Assembly: GCA_031216915.1 (NCBI GenBank) | Contig: CM062292.1 | Location: forward strand, 2,972,457-3,036,456 | Origin: Pictodentalium vernedei | Lineage: Eukaryota; Mollusca; Scaphopoda; Dentaliida; Dentaliidae | Length of the DNA stretch: 64,000 bases | Reading direction: 5' to 3' | Shown: one piece after another, positions 24,535 to 33,830 of the stretch | Layout: each line of letters begins with the position of its first letter | How positions within the stretch are numbered: position 1 is the first letter of the stretch | Program-made: the position numbers and the translations under genes | The notes under the pieces: model-generated | What the model was told of the DNA's origin: nothing | Databases searched by the model: none | The model's input: only the letters and a program-made list of their open reading frames with translations

Positions 24535-25425
24535 TTACCTGATTCTGTTAGTGGGGAAAAACTGATAATTACGGATCGTAAAATCGAAGCTATGCTTCTT
24601 CAAAGGAGTTCCCCATAGGAGGTCAAATCGACACAGAGGACAACTTTGTTTTTGCTGCATCCAAGTTAACCCACAGTAGAGATGTACTATCTGAGTACAT
24701 TGAGGACAACGATATGCTTCACGAGGCCCAACAATGTCCAACAAGCATATTGCACATTGTCTCCCATCTCCATCAACTATATTTTGTCTGGCTTGAAAGA
24801 TTCGAAGGCTTGCGTACATTTCAAGAGAGTATTGCAAGACTTGATGACTGTATTGTGCATTTTCCCATTCATAGGTATGTTCCACCTGCACATGATGGAA
24901 CGTTTCACCAATTATCATGCGATATTCGCGGGGTAAATCGGGTATGGAGATTTGACTATATTCACTAGGGCGAAATGGACGGACCGGAGTCGATGTGATG
25001 AATAGATCGATCCCATTCTCCGATTGATAGGGAATTCGTTGATCATAATAAGTTCCGTCCCACCGTGGGTCATTCCAATAGCGAATAACACTTACACAGC
25101 TTGATCGTGCTGCCTCCCAAGGGGTTGCTAATCGAGCCTCATGTTCGATTACCACTATGTGAGGCATCACCAGTTCGCGTCCTACTTCCATTGTATGGAG
25201 ACAATACCGGTATAAAACTTGAGTTCGAATCAATTCTAAGTGACCGGTGACTTCGTTTAACTGGACCATATCCCACACACGGATTTTGCGCTGAAAAGCG
25301 GAAGCTCCGTTGTGAAAGATCATAGGTACAGGTATACGAAATCTCTGTGTCCAATACTCTAGTTGCTCCGGAAGAAAATCTTCCGAAGTTGGGTTAACTT
25401 TACGGTAGGCATATGCCGTTGCCAT
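24535..25425 (-). CDS. RING-like zinc-finger accessory protein 2
   Basis: 296 aa, starting at an ATG in good context (AAAATGG). The C-terminal finger has C224-x2-C227, C240-x2-C243, H248-x2-C251 and C262-x2-C265, with Trp255 after the His-Cys pair (HLYCGLTWM) and CPLCR at the end, as in RING E3 ubiquitin ligases. The order of ligands (four Cys, His, three Cys) also matches RINGv/PHD fingers. The N-terminal 220 residues carry blocks shared with the neighbouring RING protein: R-[IV]-W-[ND] at 49-52 in a gapless 28-residue match, and DPRWDGTYYD with VRPFRPSE. No signal peptide or membrane span was seen. Likely role by analogy: a ubiquitin ligase acting on host factors or virion proteins. That role is inference; only the finger is seen. 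Confidence 0.8.
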   Translation of the reverse strand: MATAYAYRKVNPTSEDFLPEQLEYWTQRFRIPVPMIFHNGASAFQRKIRVWDMVQLNEVTGHLELIRTQVLYRYCLHTMEVGRELVMPHIVVIEHEARLATPWEAARSSCVSVIRYWNDPRWDGTYYDQRIPYQSENGIDLFITSTPVRPFRPSEYSQISIPDLPREYRMIIGETFHHVQVEHTYEWENAQYSHQVLQYSLEMYASLRIFQARQNIVDGDGRQCAICLLDIVGPREAYRCPQCTQIVHLYCGLTWMQQKQSCPLCRFDLLWGTPLKKHSFDFTIRNYQFFPTNRIR

Positions 25426-25884
25426 TTTTCACGGATTCAATATTACTTATAAACTAACTAAAAACGTGTTTCAACTTATATAAGATAAAAGAAACTGACT
25501 ACAACAATGAAATATCAAGTGCAATAACCAAATTATCAAATTAAATGTGACTGACTATACTCTAAAACTGGAAAATAAGAAATAATTTCAAACCTTAAAA
25601 ACTATTTTACACTATGCTACAGCTGTGCCGTATGAACAATTCTACTTTCCCCGTTAACGGTTCTTCGCTAGTTTTTAATCTGTTGTCGATAGTGACGAAA
25701 CTAGGAGTCACGTCTAGAATGTCACTATATAATTTTGATTGACCTTTTTCGTTTACTTTACGGAGATACTTTTGTTGTTTGCGCAAGAAAAATATTATAC
25801 AATAATGTCTAAAAATGACAACAGTGCCCGACGGCACGCAGCTGTAGAGGTCGCCTTTTTAACTTCTGTCATGTCATATGCAAC
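25426..25884 (-). other. Gap between the two RING genes, with a candidate splice acceptor
   Basis: No convincing gene. On the minus strand ACACGTTTTTAG (AG at about 25464) precedes the RING 2 start by about 40 bases and could serve as a 3' splice site. A 76-codon frame (25607-25837) opens at GTG and contains no ATG, so I do not call it. Confidence 0.4.
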
Positions 25885-26925
25885 TCAAAACTGATGTGGA
25901 TCCATTTCAGCTGGTACTGGAAGCTTCGGCTCGTTACCGATACCCCACCTCATGGGTGTACAGCAGTGCGGGCAAGAAGCTGGCTCAGGAGCACCGGCTT
26001 TTGATCTGGCCCATGCAATACCACAAGAGTAGTGGATTTGTTGTTTACATTGGCCACATTCAAATAAATCCTGCCAAGTTTTTGAAATTTCTGCTAAGCA
26101 GATGCAGCAAGGGTCTCCAAGACCCTTATAATGAGTCTGTACCTCCTGCGTCTCATTATATTTAATAATTTGGCTGCGTAAACTAAAACGTTGTAATCGT
26201 CTTCCCTCGTGTCGGATTAAAGCTTCACGAAGGAGCCGATACTGCTTTTGCTGTTTCTCCAATTCATAAGTTTTCTGTACATTGCCAGGAGGAAAGAATC
26301 GTGCAGGGTGCATTTGGTGCTGATAAAATCCATATGAATCATCAGCATCTTCACTGGCGGGATATGTACTACCAGGGAAGACCTCATGACTCCTGAATGG
26401 ACGGACCAAGCCAGGATTGGCTATTAGGTCCAGTTCAGCATTCAATTGATTTCGCCCATGGTCATAATATCGGCCATTCCAACAGGGGTCAGTGACACAA
26501 TGAATGACCTCGTCAGGACCGGGACCAGTGACATCATGGGGTTCACCTTCGGTGGGAAACTCTGGAAGATACAAGAGATGGGGAAATATTACTTTTCTTT
26601 CCTCAGAGAGATAAAAACGATAGCCAAGTTGGTGTTGCATTATCTCTGTCTGGCCATTGGCAGGATTATAATGTCTCGTGTTCCAAATACGAATATACCT
26701 TAAACGGCGACGTCGCCATAAATCTTTTGGAAAATATAGAGAATGACCATGACAGGGAGCCGCTGCTTTATGAAAGCCTGCGCGTTTATGTTCTTCAAAT
26801 CTTGCTCGTTCCTCGAAAGTATGGCAAGGAGTTACAGCATGTTGGTAGGCTTCGCGTTGATGTAAATCGTACATTGCCTGTTCTTCGGCAAATTCTTCGA
26901 ATTCCAAAGTAGTTGCTGAAGCCAT
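25885..26925 (-). CDS. RING-like zinc-finger accessory protein 1
   Basis: 346 aa from an ATG with G at -3 and +4. The C-terminal finger has C273-x2-C276, C290-x2-C293, H298-x2-C301 and C318-x2-C321, with Trp305 after the His-Cys pair. It is the same C4HC3-ordered RING-like fold as RING 2 but with a longer last loop. It shares with RING 2 a gapless 28-residue block (RIWNTRHYNPANGQTEIMQH here), then DPCWNGRYYD, VRPFRSHE and a Tyr/Gln-rich region before the finger, so the two genes are tandem paralogues. The N terminus is acidic, with HxxxC-like pairs (CHTFEE, CHGHS). A possible splice acceptor TTTCTTTTAAATATAG lies about 50 bases upstream. Function is inferred from the finger only. Confidence 0.8.
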   Translation of the reverse strand: MASATTLEFEEFAEEQAMYDLHQREAYQHAVTPCHTFEERARFEEHKRAGFHKAAAPCHGHSLYFPKDLWRRRRLRYIRIWNTRHYNPANGQTEIMQHQLGYRFYLSEERKVIFPHLLYLPEFPTEGEPHDVTGPGPDEVIHCVTDPCWNGRYYDHGRNQLNAELDLIANPGLVRPFRSHEVFPGSTYPASEDADDSYGFYQHQMHPARFFPPGNVQKTYELEKQQKQYRLLREALIRHEGRRLQRFSLRSQIIKYNETQEVQTHYKGLGDPCCICLAEISKTWQDLFECGQCKQQIHYSCGIAWARSKAGAPEPASCPHCCTPMRWGIGNEPKLPVPAEMDPHQF

Positions 26926-27380
26926 ACCAACAAGAAAATTTAATCAAATATAAAATAGAATATAACTATATTTAAAAGAAACCACTATGTTACCAATAGT
27001 ATTATGTTTATACACTAAAATTTACACTGATAATTCGCTCCCCTGGGTTCGTCTGTAACTTGGTGCACTCAATCAACACTCTTTCCACCAACTTTCAAAT
27101 TTGTTTGCCTTGATACTGGAGTCCTGTGTGTAACTTATCTAATACACTCCAGGAACTCCGATTTTATAAAAATTGTTACACTGCAGTGCAGAATTACTAA
27201 CTTTGGGAAATTTTTCACTAGTAAACAAGACAAACACAGACGACCCGTTATCGTCATGGATCAGGTTTCCAATGAAGGATTATACATAAATTGGGAAACC
27301 AGATTCATGAAAATCTTATATATATGTAGTAGTCTACGTAGACTTTTCTGTTTGTTGTTGCTTATTAAATTTTACACTTC
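26926..27380 (-). other. Gap between the 458-aa gene and RING 1
   Basis: AT-rich spacer without a supported frame. On the minus strand GTTTCTTTTAAATATAG (AG near 26970) is a plausible 3' splice site for the RING 1 message. Confidence 0.4.
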
Positions 27381-28757
27381 TCAATCTTCACTCTGAAGGT
27401 TTTCATTTTGTGTTGGCAACTGATAATGCCGATACACAGTATTTGGGCCTGTTCGGTAATCAAACGTTGACCCTGTGAAATGTCCAATATAATCTGGGAG
27501 GTATTGACGATAGACAACAAAGGGTTGAAAACTCCTTGGTCGGCCATCTGAGTGATATCGTGCTCGTCTACGACGACTAAAGTCACGATATCTTGCACAG
27601 AAGGGAGTAAACTCTGCTACATTTCTTCGCATGTGAAATCTATGATGTACACTACTGGTAGTAGCCACCCGGTGACTATAATACCGTAGAGGTTCACTTA
27701 CCTCACCCTGCTCGTTGATTTTTGGATATTGTAAATCAGGGCAATTGTATATCACTAAATATCTAGACCTATTTGCAAAAGTTAAATGAGTATTAACAGC
27801 GCTGTCATAATAATATATCAACTCTCGCTCAACCTCTATATATACTATATTCAAATCCATATCAAAATATTGACATCCAAATACATCCTCAATGCCTAAG
27901 AGATCTGTATCTTTCATAAAGTCTTGTTCATATGTATTGGGTCGTATGATATCTCGATCAAATTCATGAGGAGAGGCCAACGGGCGAGGTGTTCTGAAAA
28001 ACTCGCTCCTTGCCCACTCCCACGGCCTCGGTCGAATATCGATTATAGGTTCTGAGACGACATTAGTAGATAATGGAGCAATTTGTCTTGCTTCTACATC
28101 ACTTAAAGGAGGGGTGTGTACGTCTAATCCAAGATCAGCTCGTGCAAGTTCATTTTGTATCACACTGACTCCGGATTCTGCAACATCAGAGTCCAGAACA
28201 GTGGTAGAATCACTAGGCAACGAATCACTTGTAGGTGTGGTCATACTGGAAGAAGTATGTGATCTCATTGTTATATCATAAACAAATCCACCAAGTCCAT
28301 CTTGGCTCTCGGGGTCCCGATGAATAATTGCATCATGGGTTTTAACAGGTAATCTTGGAGGAAGGACTAACGTTTCCACTGTATCCGTAGGCGAATAAGG
28401 TGGAAGTCGTTGAAGTCGTTCCGGTGTAGATAGTAAAATGGAGTCAGTAGGAGTTTGAACACTACTTGGAGGAGTCGACAAAAGGTCGGAAGATGCTATA
28501 GAAGGTGATGGTGATTCTTCTGTTGATGCCAATACAGATACACTATTATCAGATGAATTGCTATTTATATTTACGTTTATACTAGATGAATTAGTGTCTT
28601 GAAAAAGTTCTCGTGAAACAGTACTATTACTGTCAGTTCCAGTACTAACTGTACTTGAAGTTTCATCATCATATAAAGTGTCATGATCATTATAATAACT
28701 CTGGTAATCAGGGAAATCGTCGAGCCCACTGTCAACACTAGAATCAGATTCTGCCAT
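27381..28757 (-). CDS. Unknown accessory protein, Ser/Thr/Asp-rich N terminus
   Basis: 458 aa when started at the ATG (MAESDSSVDSGLDDF), which has A at -3 and G at +4; the frame upstream opens only at GTG. Roughly the first 240 residues are Ser/Thr/Asp/Pro-rich and probably disordered. The last 200 are richer in aromatic and Arg residues and look folded. I recognise no domain. A short stretch (RYLVIYNCPDLQYPKINEQG) weakly recalls the R-[IV]-W-N block of the two RING proteins, so it may be a distant member of the same family that lacks the finger; this is tentative. A strong splice acceptor lies 15 bases upstream of the ATG. The acidic low-complexity N terminus could suit a transactivator-like role, but nothing shows that. 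Confidence 0.75.
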   Translation of the reverse strand: MAESDSSVDSGLDDFPDYQSYYNDHDTLYDDETSSTVSTGTDSNSTVSRELFQDTNSSSINVNINSNSSDNSVSVLASTEESPSPSIASSDLLSTPPSSVQTPTDSILLSTPERLQRLPPYSPTDTVETLVLPPRLPVKTHDAIIHRDPESQDGLGGFVYDITMRSHTSSSMTTPTSDSLPSDSTTVLDSDVAESGVSVIQNELARADLGLDVHTPPLSDVEARQIAPLSTNVVSEPIIDIRPRPWEWARSEFFRTPRPLASPHEFDRDIIRPNTYEQDFMKDTDLLGIEDVFGCQYFDMDLNIVYIEVERELIYYYDSAVNTHLTFANRSRYLVIYNCPDLQYPKINEQGEVSEPLRYYSHRVATTSSVHHRFHMRRNVAEFTPFCARYRDFSRRRRARYHSDGRPRSFQPFVVYRQYLPDYIGHFTGSTFDYRTGPNTVYRHYQLPTQNENLQSED

Positions 28758-28771
28758 TTGTACACTGGGCA

Positions 28772-28786
28772 CTGAAACAAAAACAC
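28772..28786 (-). promoter_or_regulatory. Candidate 3' splice site for the 458-aa gene
   Basis: The minus strand reads TGTGTTTTTGTTTCAG and then TGCCC, a pyrimidine tract ending in CAG, 15 bases before the first ATG of the frame. It would place this gene on a subgenomic spliced RNA. Confidence 0.55.
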
Positions 28787-28867
28787 ACAGTGTGTGAACT
28801 ACTGTTTTTCAGTTTCTTTGTCTATATCAAACATAGTTATGTGGACATTGGCAGAATCCACGTCATG

Positions 28868-28929
28868 TTGTACACGGGGATATATTGATTTCCTATTATT
28901 GTACACGGGGATATATTGATTTCCTATTA
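28868..28929. repeat. Tandem duplication of about 31 bp at the env stop codon
   Basis: The segment beginning TTGTACACGGGGATATATTG and ending TTTCCTATTA occurs twice head to tail, spanning the last codons of env and the sequence after its stop. The second copy adds nothing to the protein because the stop lies in the first. Confidence 0.85.
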
Positions 28930-30992
28930 GGTTGAGGAGAAGGTCTAAAGTTTTGAACAGCTTTTCTCATCATGTCTCTAATGTTCTTAGGAGGTTGTTG
29001 TTGTTGTGCTCCAGTTGGATCAGCAGGAGCTGAAGGCTGTGGTCTAGGTCCCATACTAGTATAGATTTCATCATCGGCAAATGCAAAATTAGACATTTCA
29101 CTATCATCAACAGCAGAAAAAGTCGGTTTACTTTTACGGTTTCTTAACCATTTATATATCTGTTTGTGTCTATCGGCTCGATAGCACTTCCAAAACAGAT
29201 ATAATCCTATTATTAATGCAACGGTCGCGAGAGCATAAGCCCACTTAGGGACTTCAAATGAGTCCGTCATTTGTAAATTTAGCGAGTCAAGTTCATGAAT
29301 TAAGTCATCCATGGGTAAGTCATCCAAGTGATCTATTCCTTTCGGTATCGTAAACGTCGATATGTTCACCCTCTCTATGACAGGTTTCCACATCTGTCGT
29401 TGTAACAACGAGAAATTTGGTAACACTGTCTTGGTAACTATCCGAAAAGTAGAATTATCCCTTTTATGAAAATAACTTGGTAACATTAATTGACCGCTCG
29501 ATGCCATACATAACGGTTTTAATTCCAAAATTCCAATTGGCGGAAGAATCCGTTTCGGTTTCGGATGTCTTCGTTTCGGACACGTAATTGAGAATCGTAC
29601 TGGGACATCTGTCGTGATGTACCACATTCCTTCATCAATTCTAGTACTGAACGGGAGGTCGATATTCAATCGAACTTCCGTTTGACATAAGTTCGGAATT
29701 TCTAATTTCATGTTTAAAAACAAAGCTAACATACAACTTGTCGTTGTATGTATCGTTCGTACGGCACCTACTAAAGGACAAAACAACTTATTGTTATCTA
29801 CACATTGGTCATGTCCTATTTCTGGGACATACTTCGTCCTTTCTTTATTAATAATTAGTATGTCAGATTCAAGAGTATATATTGCTACTAATTTATTTGC
29901 AACTCGCGACGCATTCTTAGTTACATTGACAAAGGGTACAGGCAAAGCCTGCACCTTGAACACTTCAAATTGCAAGTTCGAATTACGTAAGGGGATCTTC
30001 ATGAAGATCACCAATTTATTGTCATCATAAATGGCAGCCGTCGTAAGCAAATGATAATATTGCCATAATTCTGTTGTCAGATCTAGTGGCAACATGGACT
30101 TATCATCTAATTGAACTTTAATACTCATTAATATCGAGGTCAATAGTGAAGGATCCACTATTTTCGGTGATAACTTCCTATCGGCTAGGATATCCATTTG
30201 ATCATGTAATCCCCGTAGAGTGGTTTCTGCGGCGATTATCATTGATTCCAATCGACTCATTACAAACTCAAGCTGATGATAAGCATGAGTGAAATGTTCA
30301 AGATATAATATTCGATCTGAATGATTCTGAACTACTTGATTTACTCGACCTTGAAATAACATCAATTCGCGCGACATATTTAACATAAATTCTCTATTTT
30401 TCAGAATCGCTTCATGATTCATCTTAATGAAAGTTAAACTTTGTTTCTGAATATGTTGAATCATTGCTTGATTAGTACTGACACGTCTTAAATTTTCTGT
30501 TATTCCATCTAAATCTGACTGGGATACAGTTCCAAAGAGAAAACTCAATCCTTCACCTACAAAGTCGAACAGACCTCGTTTCTTCCGAGACGAGTTTATT
30601 GTATGGCCATGTAATCTGCGATAATCGTTCAGATCCTCTTTTACTCGTTTAACACGATTATGTAGGTATCTGATCTCCTGGTGTATATCCGTTATGATCG
30701 ATTGTATCGCAACGGCAAGAGTAGAGTTTTCACCATTTACTTCGACAAAAGTTCGTCGAAAAGCTATGGTTGTAGCATTATACAAACCAGCGGTATATTG
30801 CATACTTCGATCAAGTCTACGCACATATTGTATAAAAGGTTGGAGCTCATACACAAACATTGTACTCCAATCACTAGTTACCATATTTACTTCTTTCACT
30901 TTCTTAAAAATCACATTGTTTCTAATAATAGTATGTCCATCTATTATTGTAGTCGTAGTCAAAAGACCAACTAATAACATCCAACGCAACAT
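28896..30992 (-). CDS. env: Envelope glycoprotein, baculovirus F-like (class I fusion protein)
   Basis: 698 aa. A hydrophobic signal peptide covers about residues 1-19. A furin-type site RKKR (136-139) is followed at once by a fusion-peptide-like stretch, GLFDFVGEGLSFLFG (140-154), the hallmark arrangement of baculovirus F proteins and insect errantivirus envelopes. A helical region rich in heptads follows (about 160-290). Several N-glycosylation sequons are present (for example NAT at 72, NST at 89). A single membrane span (WAYALATVALIIGLYLFW, about 584-601) precedes a cytoplasmic tail of about 95 residues with a Pro/Gln-rich segment. The frame is intact. The start lies 7 bases after a strong splice acceptor, so expression is probably from a spliced RNA. 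It suggests an element able, at least recently, to form enveloped particles; that is inference. Confidence 0.92.
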   Translation of the reverse strand: MLRWMLLVGLLTTTTIIDGHTIIRNNVIFKKVKEVNMVTSDWSTMFVYELQPFIQYVRRLDRSMQYTAGLYNATTIAFRRTFVEVNGENSTLAVAIQSIITDIHQEIRYLHNRVKRVKEDLNDYRRLHGHTINSSRKKRGLFDFVGEGLSFLFGTVSQSDLDGITENLRRVSTNQAMIQHIQKQSLTFIKMNHEAILKNREFMLNMSRELMLFQGRVNQVVQNHSDRILYLEHFTHAYHQLEFVMSRLESMIIAAETTLRGLHDQMDILADRKLSPKIVDPSLLTSILMSIKVQLDDKSMLPLDLTTELWQYYHLLTTAAIYDDNKLVIFMKIPLRNSNLQFEVFKVQALPVPFVNVTKNASRVANKLVAIYTLESDILIINKERTKYVPEIGHDQCVDNNKLFCPLVGAVRTIHTTTSCMLALFLNMKLEIPNLCQTEVRLNIDLPFSTRIDEGMWYITTDVPVRFSITCPKRRHPKPKRILPPIGILELKPLCMASSGQLMLPSYFHKRDNSTFRIVTKTVLPNFSLLQRQMWKPVIERVNISTFTIPKGIDHLDDLPMDDLIHELDSLNLQMTDSFEVPKWAYALATVALIIGLYLFWKCYRADRHKQIYKWLRNRKSKPTFSAVDDSEMSNFAFADDEIYTSMGPRPQPSAPADPTGAQQQQPPKNIRDMMRKAVQNFRPSPQPNRKSIYPRVQ

Positions 30993-30999
30993 CTTGCTC

Positions 31000-31018
31000 C
31001 TACAATGAGAAAGGAAGC
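31000..31018 (-). promoter_or_regulatory. Candidate 3' splice site for env
   Basis: The minus strand reads GCTTCCTTTCTCATTGTAG and then GAGCAAG before the env ATG. A CTAAC branch-point-like motif lies just upstream. With the donor at 38163 it predicts a 7.2-kb intron that removes gag and pol. Confidence 0.65.
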
Positions 31019-31280
31019 AAGAGTTAGCGTAATGAGTAATACGCGATTCAATTACTTTTACTCTGACGATTCACTTCCCGGGCATAAAAGGTCAGAAAGT
31101 TATTCTAACTACATGAAGTCTCAGTCAGTTCGCGAGGCTGACAAGACTCATAGTTTCGTTCCAAACAAATCATAAGTCAATACAATTTTGTTACTCATTT
31201 ACACTTTCTCTCGTCTCTCTCAAACTTAAGGAGTGGCACCATAGGTGTTACGTTTTAGGTATCATTAGTCCTGTGGTAAT

Positions 31281-33830
31281 TTACTCACTAGTACTCCAGG
31301 CAGAGGGTACCATAATTGTTCCTAATTCTAATTTCTCACCTGGCTCTTTAATCTTATTATGATCTCGTAACACAGCTTGTATACAAGAGATCATCTCAGT
31401 TATATCTTTACTTGACTGTTTTGGTTGAGGCTCACTACTTTGGCCTTTTTCTTCAGTTATTTGCAATTGGTCAACTTCCATCGTTGAATCATGTAATCGA
31501 TCATTTCGATCGTCAGCAATGAACCGTGATGGCAGTTGATCAGCGGAAGGAGCTTGTAGCTCCTTCATTCGTCTCTTGTAATCTCGTACCTGTTGTACTT
31601 GTTGTCTTAATTCTGCTAATGGAACACCATCTTCTTCTGAAGAAGAATGTTCTCGTCTTTGTCTTTTATTCTTAATGATCGACGTTAAGGGGTGTTTTTC
31701 TTGAATCCCTTGCATATCGTCACTTTCATTACTGTCACTACTGCTACTGTATTCAGTAGTCGACTGTTCTGATGGGGCAGCGTAACGTTGTATTCGTCGC
31801 GCTCTAACAGGTTGGACAGGTGGAGGCACCTCCCATTCTTGAGGCGCTTTACTAAGTCTTTCTCCATGACATTTAATTATTCTGCGAGTTAATTGATCTT
31901 GTATCTTGTAACTCACTGGACCTGTTCTCTCAATGACTCGAAATGGGTAGTCCCATTTCGATTCTAATTTTCCTTTAGATTTTCCTGAGGAGTATAAAAC
32001 AGGATCACCTACTTCAAAGGTGATATCCTTTGCTGTAATATCATGTAATCTTTGTTGTTTTAATACTCGTTTCTTTTGTGCAGCTTGTTGTTTTTGAAAT
32101 GCTTTATGTTGTTCCTGAATGGCTATCTTATGAGGTTCTTCCCCTACATATTTTTCTCGAGGTTTAAGTATATTGTCAAGTGGTAAAACCACATCTCTGC
32201 CATACACCAGATAAAATGGCGAGAATCCAGAGGATTCACTACCATTAAACCTGATGGCTGCCATAGCTTGGTTTAGGAATAAATCCCAAGTTTCTAATTC
32301 TTCTCGAGCTAGTTTTGCTAAGATGTCATTCAGAGTTCTATGTAGCCTCTCCACCTTACCATTAGATTGTGGATGGAAGTAGGAAGTGGTCACATGATGT
32401 ATCTTGAAATAATCAGTTAAATATTTCATCACTGCATTTACATTTTCAGATCCATTGTCTGTTAATATTTCTAAAGGACATCCAAATCTTGGAAAAATTT
32501 GATCTATTATCAAATTAGCAATTGTTTCCGCCTTTTTATCAGGCACTGGAAATGCTTCAGGCCAGCCAGAATAAATATCTATGAAGGTCACAATGTATTT
32601 GTTTCCTGATAAAGTCTCAGGGTGTGGACCACTCATATCCAATGCTATTTTAGCAAAGGGATATGGAGGTCTGTCAGTCTCTTGCAATGGCAAAGTGTGA
32701 GCTCTGGTGTTACGAGCTCGACACACAAGACAATTTTCTACATGTTTATAAATATGTTTATACAAATCTTTCCAATAATATTTTCTACTGATGTTATTGT
32801 ACACTTTGTCTATGCCAAGGTGACCTAATTCGTCATGGTATTGTTTCAACACATCTGTATGTAATTGTTCGGGTATGCACAAGCGTACCCTTGGGTTATC
32901 GTCAACTGTACTGATGTAATATAATACTCCCTCAATCATGAGGTATCTACTACTAATGTGTGCAGGGGTATTGTTACCTTGATACTTCTTAATGATTTCA
33001 ACAATCTTTTCATCTTTCTGTTGCTCTACCTTCATGTCCAAATCTTTGTAATTAATGACTTGTGGTTCGGGCGGAACCTGAGGTTCATCTGTGATGACAT
33101 GTACATATATTTGAGGATCAAATTTGTTACTATTTATAATTCCAATTTGTAATGCTTTCTGATTTTCCACATTATCCATCTCGTACCCGGGGTCAGCGTT
33201 TGCAATTCCTTCAGGTAAACGAGAGAGTAGGTCAGCACATGTATTCTTTCTACCTGGTAAATATTCAATCTTACAATTGTAGCTAGCTATCTTTAATGCC
33301 CAACGTTGTACTTTGGCATTGTTTTGTGGACTTTTCAACAAGTACTGCAAGGGGGCGTGGTCTGTCTTAATAACAAACTCTGCTCCCTGCAGGTAGTTAT
33401 TGAATTTATCCAATGCGTATGAGATAGCGAAAGCTTCTTTCTCAAATGTCGACCATTTCTGTTGGGTTTCACCCAATTTATGAGAGAGGAAGACAATGGG
33501 TTTTTCATCAGGTACTCCAGGTAGTTGACCTGTTTCATCATCACATGGTTGTGCCAAAACCGCTCCGACACAGCGGCCACTGGCATCAGTGTAAAGCACG
33601 TAAGGCTTTCTGGGATTTGGATATGACAAATGAGCAACTTGAGTTAAACGATCTTTCAACTCTTGAAAGGCTTTTTGATGTGTTTCTCGCCAATGAAATC
33701 TTGCATATTTCTTTGTCAGTTCTAAGAGTGGTTGAGCAATTTCGCTGAACCGAGGAATAAATCTACGGTAGTATGAGGTCATGCCCATAAAAGATCTCAC
33801 TTCTGTTACCGTTTTAGGCGGATTTAATTT
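31281..33830 (-). CDS. pol: Pol polyprotein, distal part: RNase H, integrase and C-terminal tail
   Basis: It continues in the same frame as the proximal part; only the TGA at 33831-33833 separates them, and there is no ATG at its head. Numbering from GTG at 33800, the order is the RT thumb end (SFMGMTSYYRRFIP), then RNase H with D72 (YTDAS), E120 and D147 (KTDHAP). The integrase zinc finger is H322-x4-H327-x29-C357-x2-C360, and its core is D388, D448, E484, a DD35E triad (LTDNGSE and GKVERLH). A GPF/Y-like module follows (SKWDYPFRVIERTGPVSYKI, about 614-633). The last 170 residues are Ser/Glu/Gln-rich with no domain recognised and may bind chromatin or be a separate cleavage product. All catalytic residues expected for RNase H and integrase are present. 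Confidence 0.92.
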   Translation of the reverse strand, partial: KLNPPKTVTEVRSFMGMTSYYRRFIPRFSEIAQPLLELTKKYARFHWRETHQKAFQELKDRLTQVAHLSYPNPRKPYVLYTDASGRCVGAVLAQPCDDETGQLPGVPDEKPIVFLSHKLGETQQKWSTFEKEAFAISYALDKFNNYLQGAEFVIKTDHAPLQYLLKSPQNNAKVQRWALKIASYNCKIEYLPGRKNTCADLLSRLPEGIANADPGYEMDNVENQKALQIGIINSNKFDPQIYVHVITDEPQVPPEPQVINYKDLDMKVEQQKDEKIVEIIKKYQGNNTPAHISSRYLMIEGVLYYISTVDDNPRVRLCIPEQLHTDVLKQYHDELGHLGIDKVYNNISRKYYWKDLYKHIYKHVENCLVCRARNTRAHTLPLQETDRPPYPFAKIALDMSGPHPETLSGNKYIVTFIDIYSGWPEAFPVPDKKAETIANLIIDQIFPRFGCPLEILTDNGSENVNAVMKYLTDYFKIHHVTTSYFHPQSNGKVERLHRTLNDILAKLAREELETWDLFLNQAMAAIRFNGSESSGFSPFYLVYGRDVVLPLDNILKPREKYVGEEPHKIAIQEQHKAFQKQQAAQKKRVLKQQRLHDITAKDITFEVGDPVLYSSGKSKGKLESKWDYPFRVIERTGPVSYKIQDQLTRRIIKCHGERLSKAPQEWEVPPPVQPVRARRIQRYAAPSEQSTTEYSSSSDSNESDDMQGIQEKHPLTSIIKNKRQRREHSSSEEDGVPLAELRQQVQQVRDYKRRMKELQAPSADQLPSRFIADDRNDRLHDSTMEVDQLQITEEKGQSSEPQPKQSSKDITEMISCIQAVLRDHNKIKEPGEKLELGTIMVPSAWSTSE

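Noticed and set aside
25607-25837. 76-codon frame between the RING genes
   Set aside because: It opens at GTG and contains no ATG; nothing known resembles it.
31281-33800. RNase H-integrase frame as an independent gene
   Set aside because: No ATG at its head, same phase as upstream RT, and conserved sequence runs across the TGA; it is the rest of pol.
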